A DNA stretch of 52,363 nt from Mycoplasmataceae bacterium (GTDB lineage: Bacteria; Bacillota_I; Bacilli_A; Mycoplasmatales; Mycoplasmoidaceae): the NCBI GenBank assembly GCA_031261065.1, contig JAISKD010000004.1, positions 1-52,363 on the forward strand, read 5' to 3'. Below the pieces are notes generated by a model that saw only the letters and a list, made by a program, of their open reading frames with translations, was not told where the DNA came from and made no database searches. Both the position numbers and the translations under genes were made by a program. Position 1 is the first letter of the stretch. Each line of letters begins with the position of its first letter. This document shows, piece after piece, positions 32,667 to 43,334 of the stretch.

Positions 32667-33812
32667 TTATACAAGTTGTAAAAAGAAGTCGTTAAAGGCT
32701 TTTGAAATTCCATTTACAGCATTGTCAGTTCAGAATGTGCCGTTATAGCTCATGTACATCATTCAACAAAATGGAAGTGTAGATGGTGTTGTATAAATAT
32801 AATTAACAAATCTAGTTATAGTATCAAGATTGATATTGTCAATCTTTAAAAACGTTGTAAATCTATCATTTACTAATGCGTTTTCACCAAGATAGTACGA
32901 ATTTATTACATCATCAAATCCTGATTCACCATGTACATCATATAGTAGTGTTGAAAGATTATCAGCATCTGCATCGCTTCTTCACGTAACAATTGAACTA
33001 CCACAGCTAGTTTGTAATGTTGGATAAGTTCCTGTTGTTAAACCAACATATGTTTCATTGTAATATGCATCTTCACTTAAACTACCATCGTGTCCGTTTC
33101 AGTCACTGCCCGATTGAAAGAATTGTAATGGAATTTTTTGTATGTCACCAGCTCATGATGCTAATGAGTTAAAGTCAGCTTCGCTCATTGCTTCACCCAT
33201 TAAATAAGAGATTGGTGTTGGAACACTTATACCATGAATAATTTTTACACCTGAGACATTTCCTGATGTTGTTGTGAATAGTTTAGAATTAAATGCTGCA
33301 GCCATATGTGGCACTTTTGTACCTCATGGGTCAGTAGGAAGACTAGCGCCAACGCTGAATGATCTTCAGTAACTATCTAAATCAGGGTACTGACTTGCTA
33401 GCATCTGCTTGAAGGGGTAGCCTCCTGGCTGAGTACATATGTTTGAAATTCCAACTTCACTACAGTCTGTTCTGTTAATTAAAGAACCATCAGTAAGATA
33501 TCACTGTGCGTTTTGGTAACGATCATAAAACTCTTTAATGTACTCATATGTCAATCATGTTGCCGCATCGTAATGAGGGTTTATTTCTGTCATATTAATA
33601 GAATTAGTGCATAATCAATCCTCAGCTAGATTGTGGAGTTGGATTAGATTATTAACATATGTTAGTTGATCATCATCAGAACTTATGGTTTTAAGTTGTT
33701 TAGAGTTTTCAGTAACACTTGAATGATTAGAAATAACAGCCGAGAAAATTGACGGAATTATTGCAAATGAAGATAATCCAAGTAAGATTGTTTTTAAATG
33801 TACTTTTTTCAT
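32667..33812 (-). CDS. exported protein of unknown function
   Basis: A 381-aa protein with a clear signal peptide (MKKVHLKTILLGLSSFAIIPSIFSA) but no lipobox Cys, so it is released or anchored by the uncleaved helix. The mature part is rich in aromatic residues and Trp, many TGA-encoded, with several Cys that could form disulfides. Recognisable phrases such as FNSKLF and DVHGESGFDDVINSYYLG do not match a family I know. It is bounded by a reductase gene and trmL, each with its own start signals. Confidence 0.8.
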
Positions 33813-33910
33813 ATATTTATATTTATTTTATAAATATGCAGTAAAAATGGGTAAAATATGCTTTAAAAACTATTTAAATATTACACCAAATAATAACAGA
33901 ACTATACATT

Positions 33911-34417
33911 CTACTTTTCGTCGAACAATGGTTTGTGTGGTTCGCTATTTTTCAAACCTTCATAATCGTTCTGCTTGGCGAATTCATAAGTTAGCATGGC
34001 AACACAATTAGATAAATTCAAACTTCTTACGTTTTCGCTCGTTGGAATTCTAACAGTTTTATCTTTATTGTCACGTAGAATTTCTTTGGGAATTCCAGTT
34101 GATTCCTTACCGAAAATAAGGTATACATCTTCAGTCGACTTCATTCCACAAGAGTCAGGTGTATTTACACCATAACGAGTTAAAAAATAAATTTTGTATT
34201 CAGTTTTGATAGATTTAAGGAAGTCATCTCAGCAATCGTGTTCTTCAAGTTGCAGTTTATCTCAATAGTCAACACCAGCTCTTTTAACGGTCTTGTCAGT
34301 TATAAAAAAACCATAAGGACGAATTAGGTGTAATTTAGCATTGAATCCTACACAAGTTCTTGCAATATTACCCGTATTTTCCGGTATTTCTGGCTCATAC
34401 AACACAATATGTAGCAT
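33911..34417 (-). CDS. trmL: tRNA (cytidine/uridine-34-2'-O)-methyltransferase TrmL
   Basis: A 168-aa SPOUT-fold methyltransferase modifying the wobble base of tRNA-Leu. [22 protein letters not shown] (motif 1), [11 protein letters not shown] (motif 2) and [15 protein letters not shown] (motif 3, the SAM-binding knot) are typical. Two TGA-Trp codons lie in the middle. Its ATG is only 25 bases from the divergent ATG at 34443. Confidence 0.94.
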
Positions 34418-34430
34418 ATATTAATATTAG

Positions 34431-34442
34431 TATAATCATAGT
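34431..34442 (+). promoter_or_regulatory. -10 box in a 25-bp divergent promoter region
   Basis: TATAAT (34431-34436), six bases, ATG at 34443. The divergent trmL ATG ends at 34415-34417; reading minus, TAATAT lies six bases before it. Both transcripts must be nearly or fully leaderless. Confidence 0.6.
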
Positions 34443-35126
34443 ATGAGCAACACTGATGATAAATTTATAAAAATAAATGGTGATTTATCGAGTAAGTTTA
34501 CAAAGACTAGTTCAAAATTTTTAATAAGTCTTAGCGGAGTCTTTTCTATAATTTGCTTCATATTTGCCGCAGTTTGTTTAATCATTCCAAACAATTTGGT
34601 AATCACAAATGTTGATGGACATTATGTAATCGATAAAATTGTATATGGAGCATGGAATTCACATATTAAATGAGAATCTTTAAATGAAAGTGACACCACA
34701 AATTTAATAGATGATAGCTCATATATAAACTGGAAAGGAATTACAGTTATTGCGACATTAGTGATCTCTGTTTTATTATTCACATCAGCTTTTCTTGTCG
34801 AAAAAAGATTCTTTATTTCGAGTTCTACATTTGCTCTAATAGTTGTGACCCTTGGTACAACTATTATTTCATCACTTATTGTTTTACTTGCAAGACCCGA
34901 TTTCCCTGCAAGTATATCTAATTCATTTTCTTATGACACGACATACATTTTTAGGCAAAACTTTAGTATTGATAATGCAAACAATATTGTAATAAGTACT
35001 GGATACACATGAATGGGACTATTAATGGTTGTCGTTAATGGATCATTAGGATTCTTACGTGCCATTCTATTAATTCATTCTTTAATGAAACTCTACACTA
35101 AAACAGTACAGAGTTTTAGAAACTAG
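34443..35126 (+). CDS. four-TM membrane protein, unknown
   Basis: A 227-aa protein with four predicted membrane helices (about 29-50, 103-122, 128-148 and 189-208) and an extracytoplasmic loop with TGA-Trp codons between the first two. Short cytoplasmic ends. No family recognised. The layout is like that of the 212-aa protein at 38224, but I see no sequence similarity strong enough to call them paralogues. Confidence 0.75.
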
Positions 35127-35159
35127 TAGAAAGTAAAATATAATTATATAGATAATATT

Positions 35160-36203
35160 ATGTTTAACAAGCGCAAGCCTAAAAAAAGCGAAGTAAAACA
35201 GGATGATGTTTATCATTATCAAGTTGAGAAATTCCACGACGTAAGAGAAAAACGTCGTAAACTTTTTAATAAGGTAAGTTTATTTGTATATCTTTTAATT
35301 GCTTCAGCTGTGGTTACAGGAACATCTATGGGTTTGCTTATGCGTCCAGCAATCCCTGTAAAATCTGTACCATTTAATGAATTAGACTTACGTTCAGAAG
35401 GTGATGATATGAAATTCGCTGGTATTAAAGATGATATTTCATTATCAAGTAGCTATAACCACATACTAGTTCCTAAGGGTGTTACTATTTTCGGACTTAA
35501 TGATGTAGTTGGTAACCAACAACTTTTTAATTTAACAAAGTACCCAAACATTACTTCTATTTCTTTTGAAAAAGATAGTCAGTGCAAAAGAATTAGTCCT
35601 CAATTAACCACTAGTAGCCAGCTAATCTACATCAAGTCATTTGATACTTCAAATATTTGTGATAGTTTCACAATTGGACAATCTGCTTTTGCTGGTACTT
35701 CATTAACTAAATTAGAATCATTTACATTCACAAGTAATTTTTCTACATTAGGTACAGCATATGGAACAGCTGGTTCAAATTTATTTGGTGGATGTAAAAC
35801 TATAAAAAAGATTATTTTCAAGCAACACGAAGAATCACATATTCCAGCAAACTTTTTAGCTAATGTTATTGATGGAGGAGTAGGCGCAGATACAAATAAC
35901 CTAACATCTCTAGAAGAAATAACAATTGATTCTAATATGCAAGAGATTAATAATAATTTCCTTACAGGATCACCTGTTTTAGAAAAAATAAATTTATTTG
36001 GTAATGCTCCTGCATTCAATGATGATAATGATCACAGAGCTTGATTATCTGGTGATGCTGATCATTGAAACTGACACAACACTTGCATTTATACCGATGG
36101 TGAAAGTGCAGCAGGATGATTAACTATTTTTGAAAGTACTAACATGGAATGGAACCTTGGAAACATACTTGGAGGTGGTGGAAAATTTATAGTTATTAAA
36201 TAA
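35160..36203 (+). CDS. membrane-anchored LRR_5/BspA-like protein
   Basis: A 347-aa protein: 45-residue basic cytoplasmic head, one membrane helix (about 40-62, VSLFVYLLIASAVVTGTSMGLL), then an outside region with degenerate LRR_5-like units (ISFEKDSQCKRIS, AFAGTSLTKLESFTF, LFGGCKTIKKIIF, FLTGSPVLEKINLFGNAP). It is anchored by a helix rather than lipid, unlike the lipoproteins at 10593 and 22749, and its repeats are more divergent. The C-terminus is Trp- and Gly-rich. Probably a surface binding protein; inference. Confidence 0.8.
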
Positions 36204-36208
36204 CTATA

Positions 36209-36220
36209 TATAATATTTAC
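36209..36220 (+). promoter_or_regulatory. -10 box giving a predicted leaderless asnS mRNA
   Basis: TATAAT (36209-36214) six bases before the asnS ATG, immediately after the stop of the upstream gene at 36203. Confidence 0.6.
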
Positions 36221-37576
36221 ATGGAAACTATAGCAATTAAAGATTTGAAGAAAAAAGAAGAAGGAACAGAAACATCTGTTCTAGGGTGAATAAAGTCTAA
36301 CAGAGATAGCGGCAAAATCGCCTTCTTAGAAATAAATGATGGTTCTTCAACATCTAATCTACAAATAGTTTGTAAAAAAGAAGTAACTCAAGGTTTTGAG
36401 GAAACTATTAAAAGCGCTAGAACAGGTAGTGCTGTTATAGTTTCTGGAGTTTTAAAAAAGAATGAGAAGTCTGACAATGGTTTAGAAATTATTGCTAATG
36501 AAATTAAATTATTAAAACAAGCTAGTGAAGATTTCCCTCTTCAAAAGAAACAACACACTTTTGAATTCCTTAGAGAAATCGCTCACCTTCGTCCACGTAC
36601 AAAAACTATTGGAGCAATCATGAAAGTTAGAAGTAAATTAGCTTTCGGAATTCATAAATTCTTTCAAGAAAATGGTTTCTTATGAGTAGCTGCTCCTATT
36701 ATTACAGCCAATGATGCTGAAGGTGCTGGTGAAAACTTTACAATAACACAAAACCCAGAAAAACCATTCTTTGGTGGCCAAGCGTCTTTAACTGTTTCAG
36801 GTCAATTAAATGCAGAAGCATATGCTCAAGCTTTTAGAAAGGTTTATACTTTCGGTCCAACATTCAGAGCAGAACGTAGTCATACAAACAGACACATGAG
36901 CGAGTTCTGAATGGTAGAACCAGAAGTAGCATTTTGTGATCTAAAACAATTGCAAGTTATTATTGAAGCTTTCATTAAATATATTGTTAAATATGTTACT
37001 GATGAATGTGACGAAGAAATTAAATTATTCGCTGCTGAAAAACCTTTTATTATTGACAGAATTAATTCAATGATTAAAGATGAATTTAAACGTGTTGATT
37101 ATGCTGATGGTGTTGAGCAATTAAAGAAAGCGATTGCTGATGGTGTTCCATTTGAAGATAAAGATATGTTCTTTGGAAAAGATTTAGGAAGTGAACACGA
37201 AAGATATTTATGTGAGAAGATTTACAAAGCTCCTATTTTCTTACAAAATTACCCTAAAGAAATTAAAGCGTTCTACATGAAGGTTAATCCAGACAATATA
37301 ACTGTTGCTGCTAATGACTTACTTGTACCTGGAGTTGGTGAAATTATTGGTGGTTCACAACGTGAAGATAGCTATGATAAACTTTCTGCTCGTATCAATG
37401 AACTTAAGATGGATGTTTCATCAATTCAATGATATATCGATTTAAGAAAATATGGTTACCATTCTTCCGCTGGATTCGGATTAGGTTTCGAAAGACTAAT
37501 CATGTATATCCTTGACCTTGAAAACATTAGAGATACTATACCATTCCCAAGAACACCTGGAAACTTAAAGTTCTAA
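36221..37576 (+). CDS. asnS: asparaginyl-tRNA synthetase
   Basis: A 451-aa class IIb synthetase charging tRNA-Asn. The N-terminal OB-fold ([22 protein letters not shown]) binds the anticodon. Class II motif 2 is [27 protein letters not shown] and motif 3 is [13 protein letters not shown]; the conserved HLRPRT occurs near residue 126. Three TGA-Trp codons. pgsA follows with a 3-base gap. Confidence 0.96.
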
Positions 37577-37579
37577 TTT

Positions 37580-38227
37580 ATGAAAAACAACAACCATTTT
37601 TTCCAAAAAAGGTTTATTCCAAACTATTTAACGATATTAAGGATGGTCATGGCAATAGTTGTTGTTGTTTTTATGCTTTGTCCTTTTGGTGGAACAATTT
37701 ATAGTTTCGGTTCAAAGTTATCAGCAAACTTCAGAGTTAGTGATATATTAGTTGGTGTTTTATTTGTTACAGCATGTATTACTGATCAGTTAGATGGACA
37801 CTTAGCTAGAAAATATAAATGAGTTTCTGATTGAGGAAAACTATGGGACCCAATAGCTGATAAGGTTCTAATTAATTCAGTTATGATTCTGATTGCAGTT
37901 CATGGTCTAACATTTGCGTGAGTACCAGTATTAATGATTGCACGTGATATAATAGTGGATGCAATGAGAATGACTGCTGCTAAAAACGGTGTTGTCGTAC
38001 CTGCTAATATATATGGTAAGTTAAAAACTGTATTCCAAATGTTTGCTTTAATTTTAATCTTATTCTTCTTTAATAGAGACTGAGATGTAATTAGTCACTC
38101 AAAAGATTCAAAGATTCTTTATATATTCGCACAAAACGGAATGATGTTAATTGCATTATATTTTTCTTTATACTCTGGATGCAAGTATGTTGTTGATATG
38201 CAAAAAATAAATAAGAAAAGAAATTAA
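37580..38227 (+). CDS. pgsA: CDP-diacylglycerol--glycerol-3-phosphate phosphatidyltransferase
   Basis: A 215-aa membrane enzyme making phosphatidylglycerol phosphate. The CDP-alcohol phosphotransferase motif D-x2-DGxxAR-x8-G-x3-D-x3-D is complete (DQLDGHLARKYKWVSDWGKLWDPIADK region, residues about 69-95). N-terminal IPNYLTILRM is typical of PgsA. Several membrane helices. Supplies the precursor of the cardiolipin made by the cls product. Its last four bases overlap the convergent gene. Confidence 0.94.
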
Positions 38228-38862
38228 ACTTTTGCTTTTGTTTTTTCTTCTAATACATTCGTAATTTTTGATAACTTAGCTTTTGCTTTTTTGCTATTTT
38301 CTTCATGTTTAAGTTCAGAAACTAATTTCAGGAATTCTATTCTTTCTACTTTGTGAGAATAGTTAGAAATTCATAATGACGCTACTTGAAGAGCTAGAGA
38401 TAAAACGAAAAGAAGTGCAGAAAGAGAATATCATGTACGAATATTAAATCATGCGTGTACTTTATCTCCATTACCCATATCTATTTGTAGAGTAAGTAGG
38501 ACTGAAGAAATCTGAATACAACCAGCACAAATTAAAATAAGTGATTGAAACCATCCTTGTATTTTAAATAAAGGAAAGTTATTTGTTATTTTTAAAAAAA
38601 TAAATAGTACTGTTAGTATAAGATTAATACCAACTATAACTAATCAACAAATTAAACAAATTCCCTCTTCTGCTTCAAGCGGAGCTGCAGTCATTGTAAA
38701 CAAATAAATAGTTAAGGCAATCATTCCAGCAATAAAAAAAGAAACATATATCTTACAAAAAATAACAACCTTATTAGTTAATTCACGCTGACCAGAATTA
38801 TTTTTTCATTTATCAACCATGTTCGACATATGTGCTTTTAATTTATGAAATGGCTTAGACAT
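38224..38862 (-). CDS. four-TM membrane protein with basic cytoplasmic tail
   Basis: A 212-aa protein with predicted helices at about 32-56, 69-93, 103-124 and 143-164, and a lysine-rich C-terminal helix of about 45 residues (KVERIEFLKLVSELKHEENSKKAKAKL). TGA-Trp codons are present throughout, so it is invisible in the standard code. TATAAT lies eight bases before the ATG. Function unknown. Confidence 0.75.
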
Positions 38863-38927
38863 ATATAAATATTATATATATCATAGTTTTTATTTTCTTT
38901 TTGTATTTTAACTTATAAAATGAAGGT

Positions 38928-39500
38928 ATGAAACAAATTAAAAATAAAAAAAGAAATATAGCATTTTGCGTAGCATTATTAGGATTAGGAGTTACAGCAG
39001 TTGCTGCTCCTGTCGTTGTATCATGTGGAAAATCAAATGGTGGAGGAACAGGAGGACCAGTTATTGAACTGGAATTAGATCAATATGAGTTCACAGTTGA
39101 TGATGTAAAAGAACATGAAGGACATCTAATTACTAATCTTGATGAACATCAAGACTGAGCGGTTGTGATTGTTAGTCAAATTAACATACCATATACGTTA
39201 TATTCTTTTTCAGTTCTTTCGAAACAACCAATTTTACCAGGAATTTCTGCAATGTGCCTTAGTAATGAAATGAGCGACCCAACTCAGGGCGAGTTGGTTA
39301 TAAGTTATTATAATGAGTGACATGAAGTCCCAAGCGATGAAGATTTAATTGGCTCATATCATTTAATTGGCTATGCAATTACAGCTGAAGAATTCAACTA
39401 TGCCACGAATCTATTAGAAGCAGAAGTTCTCCCTGACTGAAATTACGTTATAAAAGGTGATAATGTCTCTGTCGATATTGAAATAACTGCAAACCCATAA
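38928..39500 (+). CDS. lipoprotein
   Basis: A 190-aa lipoprotein: basic start, hydrophobic core, lipobox VVSC (Cys33), then a Gly/Ser linker (GKSNGGGTGG) and a beta-rich domain beginning with IELELDQYEFTVDD. Contains TGA-Trp codons. No enzyme motif. Followed by a strong terminator at 39541. Confidence 0.85.
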
Positions 39501-39540
39501 TAATTCTTATCGATTGCTAGATATCAATATCTTCTATATA

Positions 39541-39573
39541 AAAAAAGCAAAGTAAGTCTTTGCTTTTTTATTT
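39541..39573. terminator. bidirectional-type intrinsic terminator
   Basis: A perfect 12-bp stem, AAAAAAGCAAAG / CTTTGCTTTTTT, with a 5-base loop and T-rich tail, 40 bases after the lipoprotein stop. The clearest intrinsic terminator in the window. Confidence 0.85.
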
Positions 39574-39645
39574 CTAATTTAAGTTCATAGATAAATAATC
39601 TAATCTCTTGACTTATAGAATTTATTGATATATTATTTAATCACA

Positions 39646-39657
39646 TATACTATATAT
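39646..39657 (+). promoter_or_regulatory. -10 box giving a predicted leaderless acpP mRNA
   Basis: TATACT (39646-39651), six bases, ATG at 39658. No Shine-Dalgarno. Confidence 0.5.
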
Positions 39658-39900
39658 ATGAACAAAGCAGAGATAATTGCAATTCTTAAAGAAGCTGCAC
39701 ACGACCAAAATGTTAAAAAGAATATATCAGAAGCAGAATTAAAAAATTCTCTTAAAGAATTAGGTATCGATTCTTTGCAAGGAATGGGAATAATTATTTA
39801 TATGGAGAACAAAATTGGTAAACAAGTTGCTGATGAAGAGTTGACAAAGATTAAAACTGGTAATGACTTAGTGGAAGTTTTCCACAAACTCTCTAAATAA
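39658..39900 (+). CDS. acpP: acyl carrier protein
   Basis: An 80-aa acidic four-helix protein. The phosphopantetheine attachment Ser lies in LGIDSLQGMGI (near residue 40). It carries acyl groups for lipid metabolism. I chose the ATG at 39658: an upstream in-frame ATG at 39625 would add a hydrophobic stretch that family members lack and would overlap the promoter. Confidence 0.88.
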   Translation: MNKAEIIAILKEAAHDQNVKKNISEAELKNSLKELGIDSLQGMGIIIYMENKIGKQVADEELTKIKTGNDLVEVFHKLSK

Positions 39901-40087
39901 TTCTATTCGTTGTATACATTTCTAACAATCAATCAACTAAATCATTAGTTTTAATTTTTTTTCCTTTTTCTCTTGTGTATTTTATTAAAGCATGCCTAAG
40001 TAATTTTTGGTGTTTTTCTACATCTTCATTATGTCGATAAATCTTACTCTCTTTTTTTCATAAATTTCCATATGTTTTCTTCTTCAT
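39893..40087 (-). CDS. small basic protein of unknown function
   Basis: A 64-aa Lys/Arg-rich frame (MKKKTYGNLWKKESKIYRHNEDVEKH…) that ends DLVDWLLEMYTTNRII; two TGA-Trp codons. It overlaps the acpP stop by 8 bases, as other convergent genes here do. It starts 12 bases from a 22-bp palindrome and is divergent from nrdD. Strongly basic and helical, so nucleic-acid binding is possible; not demonstrable from sequence. Confidence 0.55.
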
Positions 40088-40098
40088 ATTTTTTCAAT

Positions 40099-40120
40099 AA
40101 TATATACTATAGTATATATT
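40099..40120. promoter_or_regulatory. 22-bp perfect palindrome in the nrdD upstream region (candidate operator)
   Basis: AATATATACTA followed by its exact reverse complement, without spacer. It lies between the divergent 64-aa gene (start 40087) and nrdD (start 40185), and resembles an AT-rich NrdR-type box only loosely. Confidence 0.5.
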
Positions 40121-40164
40121 ATGCAATATTTATAATATTTTACTATGCAATCAAAAAATATTTC

Positions 40165-40184
40165 TATAATACAGGAGTAAGTTT
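40165..40184 (+). promoter_or_regulatory. nrdD -10 box and Shine-Dalgarno
   Basis: TATAAT (40165-40170) followed by AGGAG (40173-40177), eight bases before the ATG. If this -10 is used the leader would be only about 8 bases and would lose most of the Shine-Dalgarno, so an upstream TATAAT around 40131 may also serve. Confidence 0.5.
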
Positions 40185-42176
40185 ATGAAAAAAGTATTAA
40201 AGAGAGATAACAGAAAAGTGGCCTTCACTAAGACAAAAATATCTGATGCAATATTGACAGCAGCAGATGCTCACCAATATGATTTAAAATACAAAGACGT
40301 TAAATTAATTACTGATGAAATCACTGCTGAAATTGAAAAGAGTGATGCCGAAAATGTTACTGTTGAAGAGATACAAGATCATGTTGTAAATTTCTTAAAA
40401 AAATACGGACATGATAAACTAGCTAGTGCTTACAATGAATATCGTAAAGAAAGAAATAAAGCTCGTGAATCAAAAACACAATTGATGAAATCAATTACAA
40501 AAATTGGTGTAGAGACTGATAGAGATAACGCCAATGTTGGAAATAACTTTTCGGCAAAATTACTTCGTATAGCATCTGAAGCTAACAAATGACATGTGCT
40601 TTCAACTCTACCTGCTGAAATGGCTAAGTCTCATGAAACTGGTGACTACTATATTCATGACTTAGACTCATATAACCTAACAGTTAACTGTCTACATTTA
40701 CCAACTGGTAGATTATTAAGAGAAGGATTTAATACAGGATATGGAATGATTAATCCTGCTCAAAGAATTGAAACAGCGGCATCTTTAAGCTGTATTATGT
40801 TACAGTCTTCTCAAAACGATATGTTCGGTGGACAATCTCATCCTAATTTTGATAATGATCTAGCTCCTTATGTAAAACTTACACGTAAAGAAATAGAAAA
40901 GGATTGTATAGAAATTGGAGTACCAGCAAGTGAATTAAAAGCAGTTGTTGAACGTCTATTAATAAAGAGAGTTAATCAAGCAATGCAAAGTGTTGTCTAT
41001 AACTTAAACACTATGCATTCACGTGCTGGAGCTCAAGTTCCATTCTCTTCTATTAATATCGGTATTCCAGATTCTGAAGAAGCAGCAATGATTTGTCAAG
41101 CATTGTTAGAACAATACCTAAAAGGTATGGGAAGTGGAGAACAAGCAATATTTCCAAACATTATCTTTAGAGTAAAACAAGGAGTTAATAGAGAACCATC
41201 TGATCCTTATTACTATTTATTTAAAATTGCTACATTCGTTGCAAGTCAAAGAATGAATCCTACATTTATGAACATGGATGCAGACTTTAATAAATATTGA
41301 TTTGATCAAGGAAATTATCCTTCAACAATGGGATGTAGAACTTATGTACAAAGTAACTGTAATGGAGCACCTGGTGGAGCTGGTAGAGGAAACATATGTC
41401 CAGTTACTATTAACTTAGTTAGAATCGGAATCAGAGCTAAAAAAGATGTTAATAAATTCTTTGAGCTTTTCGATGAAATAATTGAACAATGTAGAAAACA
41501 ATTAATGCACAGATATGATGTATTGAAAAAACTAAAAGTAAAAGACTTACCATTTGTTGCTGGTCAAAAAGTTATGTGTGGTTCTGAAGATTTAACAGCT
41601 AATGATTCTATAGAATCAATCATGAAACAAGGTTCATGGGGAATTGGTTTCATCGGATTAGCAGAAACATTAAAAGCATTAACTGGTAAGCACCATGGTG
41701 AATCAGAAGAATCAGCTGAACTAGGTGTAAAAATTATTACTCACTTAAGAAATCGTTTAGATGAATTTAAAGAAAAATATAAATTAAACTTCTCTTGCTA
41801 TGCAACACCAGCTGAAGGTCTAAGTGGTAAATTTACACAACTAGACAAGAAAGTTCTTGGAGACATTGATTGAATAAACTCTAAAAACTTCTATACAAAT
41901 TCATTCCATGTTCCAGTAGACTTCCCTATATCTTATAGTAAGAAAATAGAAATCGAAGCTCCTTACCATAAGTTATGTAATGCTGGTCATATTTCATACA
42001 TTGAATTTGATGCATACCCAACTGCAGAAACAATTGAAAAGATTTTACACTTCGCATATGAAAAAACAAATATTTCATATTTAGGTTTTAACTTCCACAT
42101 TAGATATTGCTTAGACTGTGCTGAACGTGTAGCTAATGAAACAAGAGCAAAATCTGCAGAAAAATTAGGAGCATAA
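40185..42176 (+). CDS. nrdD: class III (anaerobic) ribonucleotide reductase large chain, C-terminally truncated
   Basis: A 663-aa NrdD-type protein that would reduce ribonucleotides to deoxyribonucleotides. It has an N-terminal ATP-cone (LKRDNRKVAFTKTKISDAI), Cys169 in TVNCLHLP, the catalytic thiyl-radical Cys384 in TMGCRTYV, GRGNICPVTINLVRIG, and EAPYHKLCNAGHISYIE. The family normally continues with a four-Cys zinc site and a C-terminal RVxGYL loop carrying the glycyl radical. Here the protein stops 18 residues after the first CxxC (C642/C645), and no frame before nrdG encodes the missing loop. Firmicute relatives are some 60-80 residues longer. Either the enzyme is inactive, complemented by another peptide, or mechanistically different. 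nrdG follows 2 bases on. Confidence 0.88.
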
Positions 42177-42178
42177 GA

Positions 42179-42721
42179 ATGGCTGATGATATTAAAAGCA
42201 ACGAAATTAGGCTTGCAGGAATATCTCCACAAAGTTTAGTTAATGGACCTGGATTGAGAAAAGTATATTTTTCACAAGGATGTAAGCACCATTGCTTTAA
42301 TTGTTTCAATCCTGAGACTTGGTCATTTACTGGCGGGTCAATATTTGATATTAATCTCTTAATAAATGAATTAGAAAAAGAAATATATTTAGATGGTGTT
42401 ACTTTTTCTGGTGGAGATCCTATGGAGCAAGCGAGCAAAATGAAATTACTCGCTAAAGCAGCAAAGGGTATGAAACTATCTACATGAGCATGAACTGGTT
42501 ACACGTGGTCAGAATTAGTGGATAAAATGAAAACGGATAAAGACTTAGAAGAATTTGTAAGTTATTTAGACGTTGTCGTTGATGGGAAGTTCATTGAAGA
42601 ATTACGAAGTAATGATGCAGAAGTTGATCACCCTTTTAGAGGAAGTGCAAACCAAAAATTAGTTGATGTTAAAAAATCATGAAACAAACATGAACCAGTA
42701 CTTTTTGAACTAGAGAAATAA
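42179..42721 (+). CDS. nrdG: anaerobic ribonucleotide reductase activating protein
   Basis: A 180-aa radical-SAM activase. The iron-sulfur CxxxCxxC is GCKHHCFNC (about residues 36-44), followed by FNPETW, and GVTFSGGDPMEQ is the SAM-binding GGE-like motif. It normally places the glycyl radical on NrdD. Complete and apparently functional although the neighbouring NrdD lacks the target Gly. Three TGA-Trp codons in the second half. Confidence 0.93.
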
Positions 42722-42722
42722 G

Positions 42723-43334
42723 ATGAATAAGATATTCGAGTTTATAACTATAGACAAAAAAGAATTAATGCACGTTGTAGAATTGGAACCAAAACTTTCT
42801 GATAAGATTGATTTCTCTAAACCATTCACCGTTAGAATAATGCATGACCACTATCTTTGTTTACTTCACTCGATAATTAGTGAAAATGAAACGAATGTAA
42901 ATATCGATTCAATTTGACATAAATTATTTTTTATGTTTAACAATGTTAATCCGAAAGTTATTGCATCAGCATCTAAAGAGCAACTGTCAGCTAACGGTAT
43001 CGCAAATGATAAAATTTCATTAATTAAAGCAATCACTTATGATATTGTTGATAAAAAACTTAAACTTGACAAGCTAGTAAAAGAAGATACGGAAGCAATT
43101 AAAAAGATTCTATTAAAATACAAGGGACTTAGTGAATGAGTAATAGATATTTTATTGCTATGTTCATATATGAAATCTGACATTTTACCTTTTGATGACC
43201 CAGATGTTAAAAAAGGATTGTCTATTTTGTATGCAGAACAAGAAATAACAAAAGATTTTATTAGTGAATGTAAAAATAAATTCGGAAGCAATTCTTCTAT
43301 GTTTACTTTCTGTCTTTGAAAAATTAATTCTTAA
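42723..43334 (+). CDS. HhH-GPD DNA glycosylase (AlkA/3-methyladenine type)
   Basis: A 203-aa protein that begins one base after the nrdG stop. The helix-hairpin-helix and catalytic region is LKYKGLSEWVIDILLLCSYMKSDILPFDDPDVKKG, where the Asp of FDDPDV matches the catalytic Asp of the superfamily. The upstream NVNPKVIASASKEQLSANGI fits the AlkA fold. No iron-sulfur cluster Cys. Likely removes alkylated bases ahead of the AP endonuclease encoded by nfo. Overlaps the ftsH stop by 11 bases. Confidence 0.75.
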
